A stretch of DNA of 64,000 bases from Nocardiopsis prasina DSM 43845 (GCF_000341265.1 NZ_ANAE01000110.1:115017-179016); one strand, 5' to 3'. Shown: positions 36,600-50,004, numbered from the stretch's first letter. A program made the numbers and translations. The notes: generated from the letters alone by a model not told the origin.

Positions 36600-37448
36600 C
36601 TACGGCTGGCGGGGGTCCCACCTGAAGTAGCGCCGCACCAGCAGCGACAGCACCACGATCCAGGCCAGCATCACGGCGAGCGACGGGAGCGCACTGCCCC
36701 ACAGGGCGGCGGCGCCCAGCGCCTCGGCGCCCTCGTACCCGCCGAACACGTCATAGCCGGTGTAGGCGGCCTGCGCCATCTCGGCCGCCGGGGCGACCGG
36801 AAGGAACTGGGCGACCAGGCGGACGGGCTCGGGCATCAGGTCGAGCGGGAAGAAGACACCGCCCGTGAGGAGGAGCCCCATCATGGGGACCACGGAGAAC
36901 ATCTGAGCCGACTCGGCGCTGCGCACCATGGGAGTGATCAGCAGGCCCACCAGGCTCATCGCGACCGCGCTCAGCAGCACCGCGGCCACCAGCATCACGG
37001 GGTCAGCGGGCAGGCTCCCGCCGAGCGCGGCGACCGCGCCGAGGATCAGGACCGACATCGCCAGGGAGAACAGGACGACGACCACCGTCACGCTGCCGAA
37101 GATCGCCGTCTGCGGGATCCCGCTCACCCGGAGCCGCTTGAGCACCAGGGCCTCACGGCGGGCGGCGAACACGTTGGAGGGATGTCCGATCCCCAGCATC
37201 AGGCCGATGCCGATGACGGCCGACGCCAGGGTGAGGTCGTGGGTGGTGAAGTCCCCGAAGACCGGAGCGCTGGGCGTGGACAGCAGCGGCATGAAGAGGA
37301 TCAGCGGCATCACCAGGTACATCAGCGCTGTCTTGTACCGCACGAAGAGGGTGAACTCCGTGCGGGCCAGGCGCAGGGTCCGCTTCAGGGTGCTGGGAGA
37401 GGTCCGGTCAACGCTCGGGGCCGGGGGCCGGGTGGTGGTCGTGGTCAT
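36600..37448 (-). CDS. ABC-2 type transporter permease
   Basis: A 282-aa protein with six membrane helices (MYLVMPLILFMPLL, LASAVIGIGLMLGIG, VTVVVVLFSLAMSVLIL, LVAAVLLSAVAMSLVGLLI, MFSVVPMMGLLLTGGVFFPL and LPSLAVMLAWIVVLSLLV) and the ABC-2 signature GGVFFPLDLMPEPVRLVAQFLPVAP. ATG 37448 follows AGGAG. It works with the ATPase encoded 128 bp upstream to export a lipid, drug or peptide. Same strand and order as typical DesK/DesR-controlled exporters. Confidence 0.88.
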   Translation of the reverse strand: MTTTTTRPPAPSVDRTSPSTLKRTLRLARTEFTLFVRYKTALMYLVMPLILFMPLLSTPSAPVFGDFTTHDLTLASAVIGIGLMLGIGHPSNVFAARREALVLKRLRVSGIPQTAIFGSVTVVVVLFSLAMSVLILGAVAALGGSLPADPVMLVAAVLLSAVAMSLVGLLITPMVRSAESAQMFSVVPMMGLLLTGGVFFPLDLMPEPVRLVAQFLPVAPAAEMAQAAYTGYDVFGGYEGAEALGAAALWGSALPSLAVMLAWIVVLSLLVRRYFRWDPRQP

Positions 37449-37575
37449 GGTGTCTCCTGGGTTCTGGTGCCGGGGTGTCGCGCGGCGGCGCGTGGTCCCG
37501 GTGACGGGGCGGGGTCGGAAGGGGACGGCCACTGGTGCCGCCGGGGTCCGTGCGGCACGCGCCGGACCCGCCTCC

Positions 37576-38580
37576 TCACGGGGTGACGAGGTCCGCGGCG
37601 CCGTCCGCGACCTGGAGGAAGACGTCCTCCAGGGAGGCGCCGCGCACCTGGAGGTGCTGGAGGACGACCCCCTGTTCGGCCGACCACGCGACCAGCGCGG
37701 CGACCGCGCGGTGGGCGCGCTCGGCCACGTCCCCGCCCGTGACGGTGTAGGTGGCCCACAACTCCTGGTCGCGGGTCTCCACCTCGATCGTGGCTCCGTC
37801 CACGTCGGGCAGGTCGGCCGTGCGCACGTCGCCGGGGAGCAGGAAGCTCACCCGGTCGCCCCAGCCCGCGAGCACCCCGGCCAGGGTGCCCTCCACCTGG
37901 ATCTCACCCCGGTGCATGATGGCGAGCCGGTCGGCGAGGCGTTCAGCCTCCTCCAGGTAGTGCGTGGTGAGCAGGACCGCCACCCCGCTCTCCTTGAGGT
38001 CGTTGATGATCCGCCAGGTCTCGTGCCGCGCCTCGGGGTCCATACCGGTCGTGGGTTCGTCGAGGTAGAGGACCTCGGGCCGGGTCAGCAGCGCCGAGCC
38101 CAGGTCGAGACGGCGCTTCTGACCGCCGGAGAGCTGCCGGACGCGCAGGCCGCGCTTGTCCGTGAGGTTGACCAGGCGGAGGATCTCCTCGACGTCCCGG
38201 GGCGAGGCGGCGAGGTCGCTGGTGAGCCTGAGGCTCTCGTCCACACTCAGGTCCTCCAGGAGCCCGCTGCCCTGGAGGACGGCGTTGACCCTCTCCCGCA
38301 CACCGGGGGGCTGACCGAAGGGGTCCTGCCCGAAGACACGGACCGTCCCGGAGCTGGGCCGCCGGAAACCCTCCAGCGTCTCGATGGTGGTGGTCTTCCC
38401 CGCGCCGTTCGTCCCGAGCAGGGCGAAGAGCTCGCCGGGCCGGATCTCGAAGGAGACACCCCGGACCGCCTCGAAGTCGCCGTAGTGCTGGTGGAGGTCG
38501 CTGACGACCACCGAGGGCCCCGTGGTCGACGTGGGGTCCTGGGTCGCGGCGGCCGGTCCGGTGTGCTCTGTCGTCGTCAT
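37576..38580 (-). CDS. ABC transporter ATP-binding protein (DrrA/CcmA type)
   Basis: A 334-aa protein. Walker A is LLGTNGAGKTTT, the ABC signature LSGGQKRRLDL, Walker B VLYLDEPTTGMD and the switch His TTHYLEE, all intact. The C-terminal extension (about 235-334) matches DrrA-type drug-export ATPases. ATG 38580 has no strong ribosome site and may be close to the transcription start, since operator-like repeats begin 32 bp upstream. First gene of the exporter-kinase unit. Confidence 0.9.
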   Translation of the reverse strand: MTTTEHTGPAAATQDPTSTTGPSVVVSDLHQHYGDFEAVRGVSFEIRPGELFALLGTNGAGKTTTIETLEGFRRPSSGTVRVFGQDPFGQPPGVRERVNAVLQGSGLLEDLSVDESLRLTSDLAASPRDVEEILRLVNLTDKRGLRVRQLSGGQKRRLDLGSALLTRPEVLYLDEPTTGMDPEARHETWRIINDLKESGVAVLLTTHYLEEAERLADRLAIMHRGEIQVEGTLAGVLAGWGDRVSFLLPGDVRTADLPDVDGATIEVETRDQELWATYTVTGGDVAERAHRAVAALVAWSAEQGVVLQHLQVRGASLEDVFLQVADGAADLVTP

Positions 38581-38611
38581 GCCACCAGAGTCCCGCGAAC
38601 CGGGCCCCGGC

Positions 38612-38676
38612 TGACAGACGCCGCTGTCACCCCTCGCCGATGACACTTCATCCGCCCCCGTCGCTGACAAATGTCA
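38612..38676. promoter_or_regulatory. Cluster of TGACA/TGTCA palindromes upstream of the ABC exporter
   Basis: TGACAG-N6-CTGTCA (38612-38629), a single TGACA (38641-38645) and TGACAAATGTCA (38665-38676) lie 32-96 bp before the ABC ATPase start. Repeated inverted half-sites of this kind fit binding by a LuxR/NarL-type response regulator, the usual partner of DesK kinases. Confidence 0.6.
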
Positions 38677-39266
38677 TCCCGGGGCCCGTCCGCGTTCCGT
38701 CCCGCGGTTCCGGCCCCTCCGCCGGACCGCGGGAACACGGCCGCGTTCGTGCGTGCCCCTTCGTCAACTCACGTACGAGCGCGGCCGTCGCCGCCGGTCG
38801 GGGGCGCGCCCGTCCCCTCACAACGCGATGCCGGGCGCGACCCCTCGGCGGTCACCAACGTTCTACACGACTCGGACCGGGCGCGCCGGTGGAATACGGC
38901 AATTCCGACGGGTGGATTCCCGACACCCGAGCATTGGTTGCTTTCTTCTTGGGAAACATCGTCCCGAGGAAGCCATCCCGAGTCGCGCGCAGACCGAACG
39001 CTGGTACGAATGACACCACCCCACGACCTTCGGACACCGAGAACCCCGCACTGATCAGGGAAGACGGAAATCCTCACCGACCCCTCGGAAATACGACCCC
39101 CCGCCGAACACACGATCCGGGAAAGGTTTTACCGACACCTCCCAGGAATTCCTCCACTCCAAGAAAAACGCTGGTCAGGACCATGACTGGAAGGGACGAT
39201 CCCGTCGTGAACCCGTTCCGGGACCAAGGACACCAATCACGTCCCGACCGTTTCCCACCGCTTGGC
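38677..39266. other. 590-bp gap without a convincing gene
   Basis: No frame here has actinobacterial third-position GC bias, a ribosome site and a recognisable product together. GC is visibly lower than in the flanking genes from about 38880 onward. The promoter region of the exporter lies at its left end. I see no RNA structure I would defend. Confidence 0.5.
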
Positions 39267-39866
39267 TCAGGCGGTGACCAGCCGGACCGCCGACTCCACC
39301 GCGGCGCGCTGCGGTGACAGGTCGGCCCCCTCGGGCAGGCGCGCGCAGGTGAGCCACAGGCCGTCCATGAGCACCATCAGCAGTTCCGCCGCCGCCTCCG
39401 GCTCCTGCCCCGGGGCGAGCTCACCTTGGTCCCTCGCGTACTCCAGGGCGACGCGGAGGTGCCCCCTGGCCTGGGCGTCCAGTTCGGCCAGCACCCCGGC
39501 GAAGACCGGATCCACGGCCGCGCGTGCGTAGAAGGCGGCCCAGATCCGCGTCTGGGCCCGGCGCCGCTCGTCGGTGGGGAGCAGGTCCAGGAGCACCTGC
39601 CGTAGCCCCTCAGCGACGGTGAGGGCCACCGGACCGACCCGGAACCGGCCGAAGCGCGCGGACACCTCCTCGACGGAGGCACGCAGCGCGAAGTGCAGCA
39701 GTTCGTCCTTGGTGGCGAACTCCCGTTGCACGGCGCCCACGGACAGCCCCGCCTCGGCGGCGACCACCCGCACGCTGACCCCTTCGAGTCCCTCCCGGGC
39801 GGCGATGCGGTGGATCGCCTCGGCGACCCGATCCCGTCGGGCTTCCCTGTCTACGACCTTCGGCAC
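39267..39866 (-). CDS. TetR/AcrR family regulator
   Basis: A 199-aa protein. The HTH is RRDRVAEAIHRIAAREGLEGVSVRVVAAEAGLSVGAVQREFATKDELL, followed by the BetI-like C-terminal domain typical of TetR_C_6 proteins (ARIWAAFYARAAVDP-like region, GLWLTCARLPEG). GTG 39866 has no ribosome site and the message is probably leaderless. A palindrome, GATAC-N4-GTATC, lies 31-44 bp upstream and may be its own operator. Target unknown; the ABC exporter starts 690 bp further on the same strand. Confidence 0.82.
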   Translation of the reverse strand: MPKVVDREARRDRVAEAIHRIAAREGLEGVSVRVVAAEAGLSVGAVQREFATKDELLHFALRASVEEVSARFGRFRVGPVALTVAEGLRQVLLDLLPTDERRRAQTRIWAAFYARAAVDPVFAGVLAELDAQARGHLRVALEYARDQGELAPGQEPEAAAELLMVLMDGLWLTCARLPEGADLSPQRAAVESAVRLVTA

Positions 39867-39896
39867 GGGGTCATTCTGGCACACCCCCGCTTTTTT

Positions 39897-39910
39897 GATA
39901 CACCCGTATC
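39897..39910. promoter_or_regulatory. Candidate autoregulatory operator GATAC-N4-GTATC
   Basis: GATACACCCGTATC has perfect 5-bp arms and sits 31-44 bp before the TetR start, in the position expected for the core promoter of a leaderless gene. It is consistent with autorepression by a TetR dimer. Confidence 0.5.
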
Positions 39911-40077
39911 GACTGGAGGACCCCTGCGAGGCCACCGGAAACGGGCTGGTCGGACCGGGGCCTGGCCACGCCCGACCCGGACACGCGAAGGGGCGGGGTG
40001 CGCGCGTGGCACCCCGCCCCTTCCCGAGCTCTGATCGCGGCCCTCACCGCACCGGGACCCACCCCGGCGAAGGACGG

Positions 40078-42297
40078 CTACTGGGCGTCGGCGGTCTCCT
40101 TCTCCTCGCCCGGGGCCGGGTTCTCACCCTTGACCGAACGCAGCAGCAGCTGGGAGACGTCGACGACCTCCAGCGACTCCTTGGCCTCGCCCGACGACTT
40201 CTTCTCGTTGATCGCGTCACCGAGCATGACCTGGCAGAACGGGCAAGCGGTGGAGACGGTGTCCGGGTTCGTGGTCAGCGCCTCGTCCACACGCTCGGTG
40301 TTGATGCGCTTGCCGATCCGCTCCTCCATCCACATGCGGGCACCACCGGCGCCACAGCAGAAGCCGCGCTCCTTGTGGCGGTGCATCTCCTGCGTCTTGA
40401 CGCCGGGAACCTGCGCCATGATGTCGCGCGGGGGCGTGTACACCTTGTTGTGGCGGCCCAGGAAGCACGGGTCGTGGTAGGTGATGTTCTCGTCGATCGA
40501 GTTCACCGGGGTGAGCTGCCCCTCCTCAACCAGCTTGGCCAGGAGCTGGCTGTGGTGGATCACCTCGTAGGTGCCGCCCAGCTGCGGGTACTCCTTGGCC
40601 AGCGTGTTGAAGCAGTGCGGGCAGCTGGCCACGATCTTCGTGACCCCGGCCTCGTTGAGCGTCTCGACGTTCTGCTGGGCCAGCATCTGGAAGACGTACT
40701 CCATGCCGAGGCGGCGCGCCGGGTCACCGGTGCAGGCCTCCATGCCGCCCAGCACGGCGAACTTCACGCCCGCGATGTCCAGCAGCTCGGCGATGGCCTT
40801 CGTGGTCTTCTTGGCGCGGTCCTCCAGGGCACCGGCGCAGCCGACCCAGAACAGGTACTCCGTGCCCTCGGGGAGCTTGTCCTCGACGACCGGGACCTCG
40901 ACCGGGTTCTCCTGGGAGGCGAGCTCCTCGATCCAGTCCATGCGCCGGTCCTCGGCCATGCCCCACGGGTTGCCCTTGTTCTCAAGGTTCTTGAGCAGGG
41001 TGTTGGCCTCGGACGGGAAGTTGGACTCGACCATGACCTGGTAGCGGCGCATGTCCAGGATGTGGTCGATGTGCTCGATGTCGACCGGGCACTGCTCCAC
41101 GCACGCACCGCAGTTGGTGCAGGCCCACAGCTCGTCGGGGTGGATGACGCCACCCTCCTCCTCGGTGCCGACCAGCGGCTTGTTGAGGAGGGCGAGGACG
41201 TCGACTCCGGCGTGGCTGTCGTCGGCGCCCTCGGCGATGGTCTCCTCGGTGATGCCCTTGAGGAGGTAGGGGGCCTTCTCGTAGGTGTGCTTCTGGAGGT
41301 CGAGGATGACCTTCTTGGGAGAGAGCGGCTTGCCGGTGTTCCAGGCGGGGCACTGGGACTGGCAGCGGCCGCACTCGGTGCAGCTGGTGAAGTCCAGGAG
41401 GCCCTTCCAGGTGAAGTCCTCCAGCTTGCCCGCGCCGAACGGGTCCTCGTCCGGGTCGGCCTCCTCGAAGTCGAGGGGCTTGGTGCCGGACTTGTCCATC
41501 ATCTGCTTGGCGGCGCCGAGGGTCGGGGTGCCGTCGGCGTTGCGCTTGAAGTAGATGTTGAACGGCGCGATGAAACGGTGCCAGCCGATGCCCATGGTGA
41601 GCTTGAAGTACAGGATCGCGAAGAACGCGTAGCTGATGATCAGCTTGAACGCGGCGACCAGGGCGATGGCGGGCTCGGCCACGGCGACGTCGGTCGGCAG
41701 GATCGCTCCGACGGCGTGGGAGATCGGGGTGGCCCAGACCGGGAACGGGAAGTCCTCGATGGCGACCTTGAGACCGCGGATCACGAAGATCGAGATCAGC
41801 AGGGCCCACAGGTAGGCCTCGACGTAGTACGCGGTCCACGTCTTGGAGTTGTAGAAGCGGGAGTCCCGGCCCTTGCGGTGGGGCCCGTTCAGCAGGCGGT
41901 AGACCGTCAGACCGATGATGCTGACGAGGCTGGCCCCGGCGATGACCTCGATGGCCAGGCCGTAGAGGACCCAGTCGTGGATCAGCGGCAGCTTGAAGTG
42001 CGGGTAGAAGACCTCACCCTGAGCCTCGATCACCGTGAAGACCAGCAGCGGGAAGGAGACCATCACGAACCAGTGGGCCACACCGACCCACGGCCGCTTC
42101 AGCATCCTCGTGTGTCCGAGGATCTCGATGAGCGTCATCGTGAACCGTTGTCCGAACGGTCCCTTCCGCTCCGGCTCCACCGTTCGGCCGACACCCACGG
42201 TTCGCACGATCTGGCGAATGGCCAGACCGAACAAGGTGAACGCGACCACGGCGAAGACCGAGGTGATGATGCCCAGCGTCAAGTACAGAGGATGCAT
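40078..42297 (-). CDS. fadF: FadF-like iron-sulfur oxidoreductase with membrane domain
   Basis: A 739-aa protein. The N-terminal half has about six membrane helices of the NarI/HdrE-like type (residues 1-260). Two 4Fe-4S sites follow, CTECGRCQSQC and CTNCGACVEQC, then two CCG (HdrD/GlpC-like) domains with HDPCFLG, FCCGAGG and SCPHCFN. This matches mycobacterial FadF (Rv0338c type), thought to pass electrons from acyl-CoA dehydrogenases via ETF to the quinone pool. ATG 42297 follows GGAGG. It diverges from the dnaK operon. Confidence 0.88.
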   Translation of the reverse strand: MHPLYLTLGIITSVFAVVAFTLFGLAIRQIVRTVGVGRTVEPERKGPFGQRFTMTLIEILGHTRMLKRPWVGVAHWFVMVSFPLLVFTVIEAQGEVFYPHFKLPLIHDWVLYGLAIEVIAGASLVSIIGLTVYRLLNGPHRKGRDSRFYNSKTWTAYYVEAYLWALLISIFVIRGLKVAIEDFPFPVWATPISHAVGAILPTDVAVAEPAIALVAAFKLIISYAFFAILYFKLTMGIGWHRFIAPFNIYFKRNADGTPTLGAAKQMMDKSGTKPLDFEEADPDEDPFGAGKLEDFTWKGLLDFTSCTECGRCQSQCPAWNTGKPLSPKKVILDLQKHTYEKAPYLLKGITEETIAEGADDSHAGVDVLALLNKPLVGTEEEGGVIHPDELWACTNCGACVEQCPVDIEHIDHILDMRRYQVMVESNFPSEANTLLKNLENKGNPWGMAEDRRMDWIEELASQENPVEVPVVEDKLPEGTEYLFWVGCAGALEDRAKKTTKAIAELLDIAGVKFAVLGGMEACTGDPARRLGMEYVFQMLAQQNVETLNEAGVTKIVASCPHCFNTLAKEYPQLGGTYEVIHHSQLLAKLVEEGQLTPVNSIDENITYHDPCFLGRHNKVYTPPRDIMAQVPGVKTQEMHRHKERGFCCGAGGARMWMEERIGKRINTERVDEALTTNPDTVSTACPFCQVMLGDAINEKKSSGEAKESLEVVDVSQLLLRSVKGENPAPGEEKETADAQ

Positions 42298-42362
42298 CGT
42301 CCGTGGCCTCCCATCCTGCTTCCGTCTACCGGTGCGCCACACACCGGTGGTCCCTATTGATG

Positions 42363-42376
42363 TTACTAGCGAGTAA
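42363..42376. promoter_or_regulatory. Candidate TetR-type operator upstream of fadF-like gene
   Basis: TTACT-AGCG-AGTAA is a perfect 5-bp-arm palindrome 66-79 bp upstream of the Fe-S oxidoreductase start. The TTAC...GTAA shape resembles operators of TetR-family regulators of fatty-acid degradation; this suggests, but does not show, acyl-CoA-responsive control. Confidence 0.5.
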
Positions 42377-42748
42377 TAGCACGGCGGCCACCGACCCGGA
42401 GTCCACCCGCGCGGCGGCGGGTGCCCACGGTAGCCAGTCGCGACGCGACCCGGTTCACGCGGGTGCGAACCGGACACCCCGAACACACCGCACACCCCCA
42501 TCAAAGCGGACCGGGGGCACGACACGGGCCACCCGACCCCCGGGAGAACCCCCCGCCGTGTCGCGGCACGCCACTCCGCCCGCCCCGCCGAGACCCCCGG
42601 AGGCGACCCCGAGACGCCCCCGGCATCCCTGGTTTCCAGGTCAAGGATGTCCCCGAGTTCTCCCGGGGTTCATCCGTTCCCCTCGTGAAATCGGCCCAGG
42701 TCGGGAACATCCCCGCGCGGCCACCCGTTGTCAGGGCGTAGGAAGCAA

Positions 42749-42769
42749 CTTGAGTGGGGTCGACTCAAC
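42749..42769. promoter_or_regulatory. HAIR operator (HspR binding site) of the dnaK operon
   Basis: CTTGAGT (42749-42755) and ACTCAAC (42763-42769) are spaced by 7 bp, matching the HAIR consensus CTTGAGT-N7-ACTCAAG at 13 of 14 arm positions. It abuts the -35 box, as expected for repression by HspR, encoded downstream as the fourth gene. A further ACTCAAC half-site lies at 42815-42821. Confidence 0.9.
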
Positions 42770-42773
42770 TGAC

Positions 42774-42802
42774 TTGACAGCCCCAACCCGACGAAGCAAA
42801 AT
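42774..42802 (+). promoter_or_regulatory. dnaK operon promoter
   Basis: TTGACA (42774-42779), a 17-bp spacer and CAAAAT (42797-42802) form a good housekeeping-type promoter directly next to the HAIR site and about 40 bp before the dnaK start. No second promoter is evident within the operon. Confidence 0.7.
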
Positions 42803-42840
42803 TACGCCTGAACGACTCAACTTTGACGGAGGAAACAACC

Positions 42841-44697
<1,857 letters not shown>

Positions 44698-44741
44698 CCC
44701 CCGAGGACCGGTGAGAGGCGAGGAAGGAGGGAACGTCGGAC

Positions 44742-45476
44742 ATGGCGCCGTCGGACAAGGACAAGAACAACCCCGACTCGGGTGACGAGAACCAGGGTCC
44801 GGTGATCCGGGACAACCGCAAGGTCGACCCGGAGACCGGCGAGGCCCGCACCCCCGAGGGTGCGTCCGCCGAGGAGACCACGGCCGCCGAGGAGGAGCCC
44901 GAGGTCGTCGAGGTCGAGATCGAGGACGTCCCCGAGGTTCCGGACACCCCGGAGTCCGTGGTGACCGAGGCGATCAACGCGGACGAGCGGGTCATCGAGC
45001 TCACCAACGACATCAAGCGGGTGCAGGCGGAGTACGCCAACTACCGCAAGCGTGTCGAGCGCGACCGCGTGGCCGTCCGTGAGGTCGCCACCGCCCAGGT
45101 CGTCGGAGAACTCCTGCCGATCCTGGACGACATCGGTCGGGCCCGTGAGCACGACGAGCTCAACGGCGGGTTCAAGGCGGTGGGTGAGGCCCTGGAGGCC
45201 ACGGCCACCAAGCTGGGCCTGGAGAAGTACGCCGAGCAGGGCGACGAGTTCGACCCGAACGTCCACGAGGCGCTCACCCTGGTCCCGGTTCCGAACATCT
45301 CCGTCCAGACGGTGATCGAGGTGTTCCAGCCTGGGTACCGCATGGGTGAGCGGGTTCTGCGCCCCGCCCGCGTGGTGGTCGGTGAGCCGCTGGAGGGCGC
45401 GGGGGACGACGAGTCCGCCGCCCCGTCCTCGGACGCCGACGACTCCACCGCCGAGAACGGCGAGGACAAGCAGTAA
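44742..45476 (+). CDS. grpE: Nucleotide exchange factor GrpE
   Basis: A 244-aa protein with a long acidic N-terminal region (about 1-85) and then the GrpE coiled coil (ADERVIELTNDIKRVQAEYANYRKRVERD) and beta domain (DEFDPNVHEALTLVPVPN...VFQPGYRMGERVLRPARVVVGE). It exchanges ADP for ATP on DnaK. GAGGAAGGAGGGAAC precedes the ATG, 44 bp after dnaK. The acidic N-terminus is longer than in E. coli GrpE, as is usual in actinomycetes. Two hairpins follow the stop. Confidence 0.96.
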   Translation: MAPSDKDKNNPDSGDENQGPVIRDNRKVDPETGEARTPEGASAEETTAAEEEPEVVEVEIEDVPEVPDTPESVVTEAINADERVIELTNDIKRVQAEYANYRKRVERDRVAVREVATAQVVGELLPILDDIGRAREHDELNGGFKAVGEALEATATKLGLEKYAEQGDEFDPNVHEALTLVPVPNISVQTVIEVFQPGYRMGERVLRPARVVVGEPLEGAGDDESAAPSSDADDSTAENGEDKQ

Positions 45477-45477
45477 C

Positions 45478-45540
45478 GCCTGCCTCGAGCAGGCAGGCAT
45501 GGACCCGGCCGTGGCCGACGTGAGAGCGTCGGTCACGGCC
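45478..45540 (+). other. Two strong hairpins between grpE and dnaJ
   Basis: GCCTGCCT (45478-45485) pairs with AGGCAGGC (45491-45498) around loop CGAGC, starting 1 bp after the grpE stop. A second stem joins 45507-45520 and 45527-45540 (ggccgtg...cacggcc) with one mismatch. Together they could attenuate or mark processing of the mRNA ahead of dnaJ. Confidence 0.55.
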
Positions 45541-45625
45541 CCGGGCCGCCCCCGGCACCCCAGCGGTGCGGGGCCACGTGGAAACATCGGACGCAACCGG
45601 CACCAGCGGGAGAAGGCACCAGTCG

Positions 45626-46783
45626 ATGAGCACCAAGGACTACCTGGAGAAGGACTACTACAAGGTCCTGGGAGTCTCAAAGACGGCCTCCAAGGACGAG
45701 ATCAAGTCGTCCTACCGCAAGTTGGCCCGGGAGAACCACCCGGACGCGAACACCGACGACCCCAAGGCCGAGGACCGCTTCAAGGAGATCTCCGAGGCGT
45801 ACAACGTCCTGTCGGACGAGAAGCGCCGTAAGGAGTACGACGAGGCGCGCTCCATGTTCGGCGGGTCGTACCGGCCCGGCGGCGCCGGTCCCGGCGGGTT
45901 CGACATGAGCGACATCTTCGGCCAGAGCTCCGGCGGAGGGGCCGCGGGCGGCGAGCGCCTGAGCGACATCTTCGGCGGACTGTTCGGCAACCGCGGGCGG
46001 GGCGGCACCGCCACCCGCAGCAGGCGGGGCGCCGACGTCGAGACCGAGGCGACACTGACCTTCCGCGAGGCCGCGGACGGGGTGACCCGTTCGTTCCAGC
46101 TGAGCAGCGAGGCCCCGTGCCCCACGTGCAAGGGCACGGGAGCGCGCGCCGGCACGGCCCCGCGCATGTGTCCCAAGTGCAGCGGCACCGGACACGACAG
46201 CACCAACCTGGGCGGCTTCTCGCTGTCCGAGCCGTGCAGCGAGTGCAAGGGACGCGGCCTCGTGGTCGACGACCCCTGCCCCACCTGCACCGGCAGCGGG
46301 CGAGGCAAGAGCACCCGCACCATACAGACCCGCATCCCGGCCGGGGTCAGCGACGGCCAGCGCATCCGTATCAAGGGCAAGGGCGCCCCCGGCGAGCACG
46401 GCGGCCCCAACGGTGACCTCTACGTCGTCGTCCACGTGAAGGGACACCCGGTGTTCGGCAGGAACGGCGACAACGTCACCATCACGGTCCCGGTGACCTT
46501 CCCCGAGGCGGCCCTGGGCGCCGAGGTCCGGGTCCCCACCCTCAGCGGCTTCCCCGTGACCGTGAAGGTGCCGCCGGGCACCCAGAACGGGCACACGCTG
46601 CGGGTCCGCGGCAAGGGCGCCACCCGCAAGGACGGCACCACGGGCAACATGCTCGTCACCTTCGAGGTGGACGTGCCCAAGACACTCAACGGCGACGCCC
46701 GCGAGGCTCTGGAGAAGTTCCGCGCGGCGACCTCCGACTACGACCCGCGCGACGGGCTCGAGGCGCGGGCGAAGGGCGCGTGA
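45626..46783 (+). CDS. dnaJ: Hsp40 co-chaperone DnaJ
   Basis: A 385-aa protein. The J-domain has the catalytic HPD (ENHPDANTDD). A Gly/Phe-rich segment (about 80-140) follows, then four zinc-finger repeats (CPTCKGTG, CPKCSGTG, CSECKGRG, CPTCTGSG) and the C-terminal peptide-binding domains, ending with the dimerisation part. It delivers substrates to DnaK and stimulates its ATPase. ATG 45626 follows GGGAGAAGG. Its stop overlaps the hspR start (GTGA). Confidence 0.96.
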   Translation: MSTKDYLEKDYYKVLGVSKTASKDEIKSSYRKLARENHPDANTDDPKAEDRFKEISEAYNVLSDEKRRKEYDEARSMFGGSYRPGGAGPGGFDMSDIFGQSSGGGAAGGERLSDIFGGLFGNRGRGGTATRSRRGADVETEATLTFREAADGVTRSFQLSSEAPCPTCKGTGARAGTAPRMCPKCSGTGHDSTNLGGFSLSEPCSECKGRGLVVDDPCPTCTGSGRGKSTRTIQTRIPAGVSDGQRIRIKGKGAPGEHGGPNGDLYVVVHVKGHPVFGRNGDNVTITVPVTFPEAALGAEVRVPTLSGFPVTVKVPPGTQNGHTLRVRGKGATRKDGTTGNMLVTFEVDVPKTLNGDAREALEKFRAATSDYDPRDGLEARAKGA

Positions 46784-47304
46784 ACAACGTGAACGATCCT
46801 GCCTTCGGCGCCGACGCACCGGTCTACGTGATCTCGGTGGCCGCTGAGCTGGCCGGGATGCATCCGCAGACGCTGCGGCAGTACGACCGGCTCGGGATCG
46901 TGTCTCCGGGCCGTACCTCCGGCCGGGGCCGCCGGTACTCCATGCGCGACGTACGGACGCTGCGCGAGGTGCAGCGCCTGTCGCAGGAGGAGGGCATCAA
47001 CCTCGCCGGCATCAAGCGGATCCTGGAGTTGCAACACGAGGTGGAGCAGCTGCGCGAGCAGGCGTTCCACCTGGCCAACGAGCTTGAGGCGGCCCGCCGG
47101 GCGGTGTCCCGGCGGGGCCGTCCGGCCCGTCCCGAGGGCGGGCCGGTACGCGGGGAGCTGGTGCGCCGCACCCGCGTCACGATCTTCAACACCGCCGAAC
47201 CCGACGGCGAGCACCCGGACCAGGGCCGCCAGGGCGGGGCGGGCGGCCAGAGTGGCCCCGGCGGCCGGGACGAACCCGAGACGGGCGGTCCGGCCCAGGG
47301 CTGA
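46780..47304 (+). CDS. hspR: MerR-family heat-shock repressor HspR
   Basis: A 174-aa protein. The MerR HTH is YVISVAAELAGMHPQTLRQYDRLGIVSPGRTSGRGRRYSMRDV, followed by a coiled coil (LQHEVEQLREQAFHLANELEAA) and an Arg/Gly/Pro-rich tail. HspR binds HAIR operators with DnaK as co-repressor, closing a feedback loop. GTG 46780 overlaps the dnaJ stop by 4 nt; a second GTG at 46789 is possible. The tail is longer than in Streptomyces HspR. Confidence 0.93.
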   Translation: MNNVNDPAFGADAPVYVISVAAELAGMHPQTLRQYDRLGIVSPGRTSGRGRRYSMRDVRTLREVQRLSQEEGINLAGIKRILELQHEVEQLREQAFHLANELEAARRAVSRRGRPARPEGGPVRGELVRRTRVTIFNTAEPDGEHPDQGRQGGAGGQSGPGGRDEPETGGPAQG

Positions 47305-47391
47305 CAGACGGGAACCGCGATGCGGGACCCGGCGAGTTCGGCCCCAAGCGATCACTCTGAGTAACTATTCATGCGGAAGGAGTAACCGGAC

Positions 47392-50001
<2,610 letters not shown>

Positions 50002-50004
50002 GCG

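Noticed and set aside
38769..39113. 114-aa minus-strand gene in the ABC-TetR gap
   Set aside because: No codon bias, ribosome site or recognisable product.
47304..47391. A separate HAIR site for clpB
   Set aside because: Only ACTC-T-GAGT is present, with half-sites in the wrong orientation and spacing.
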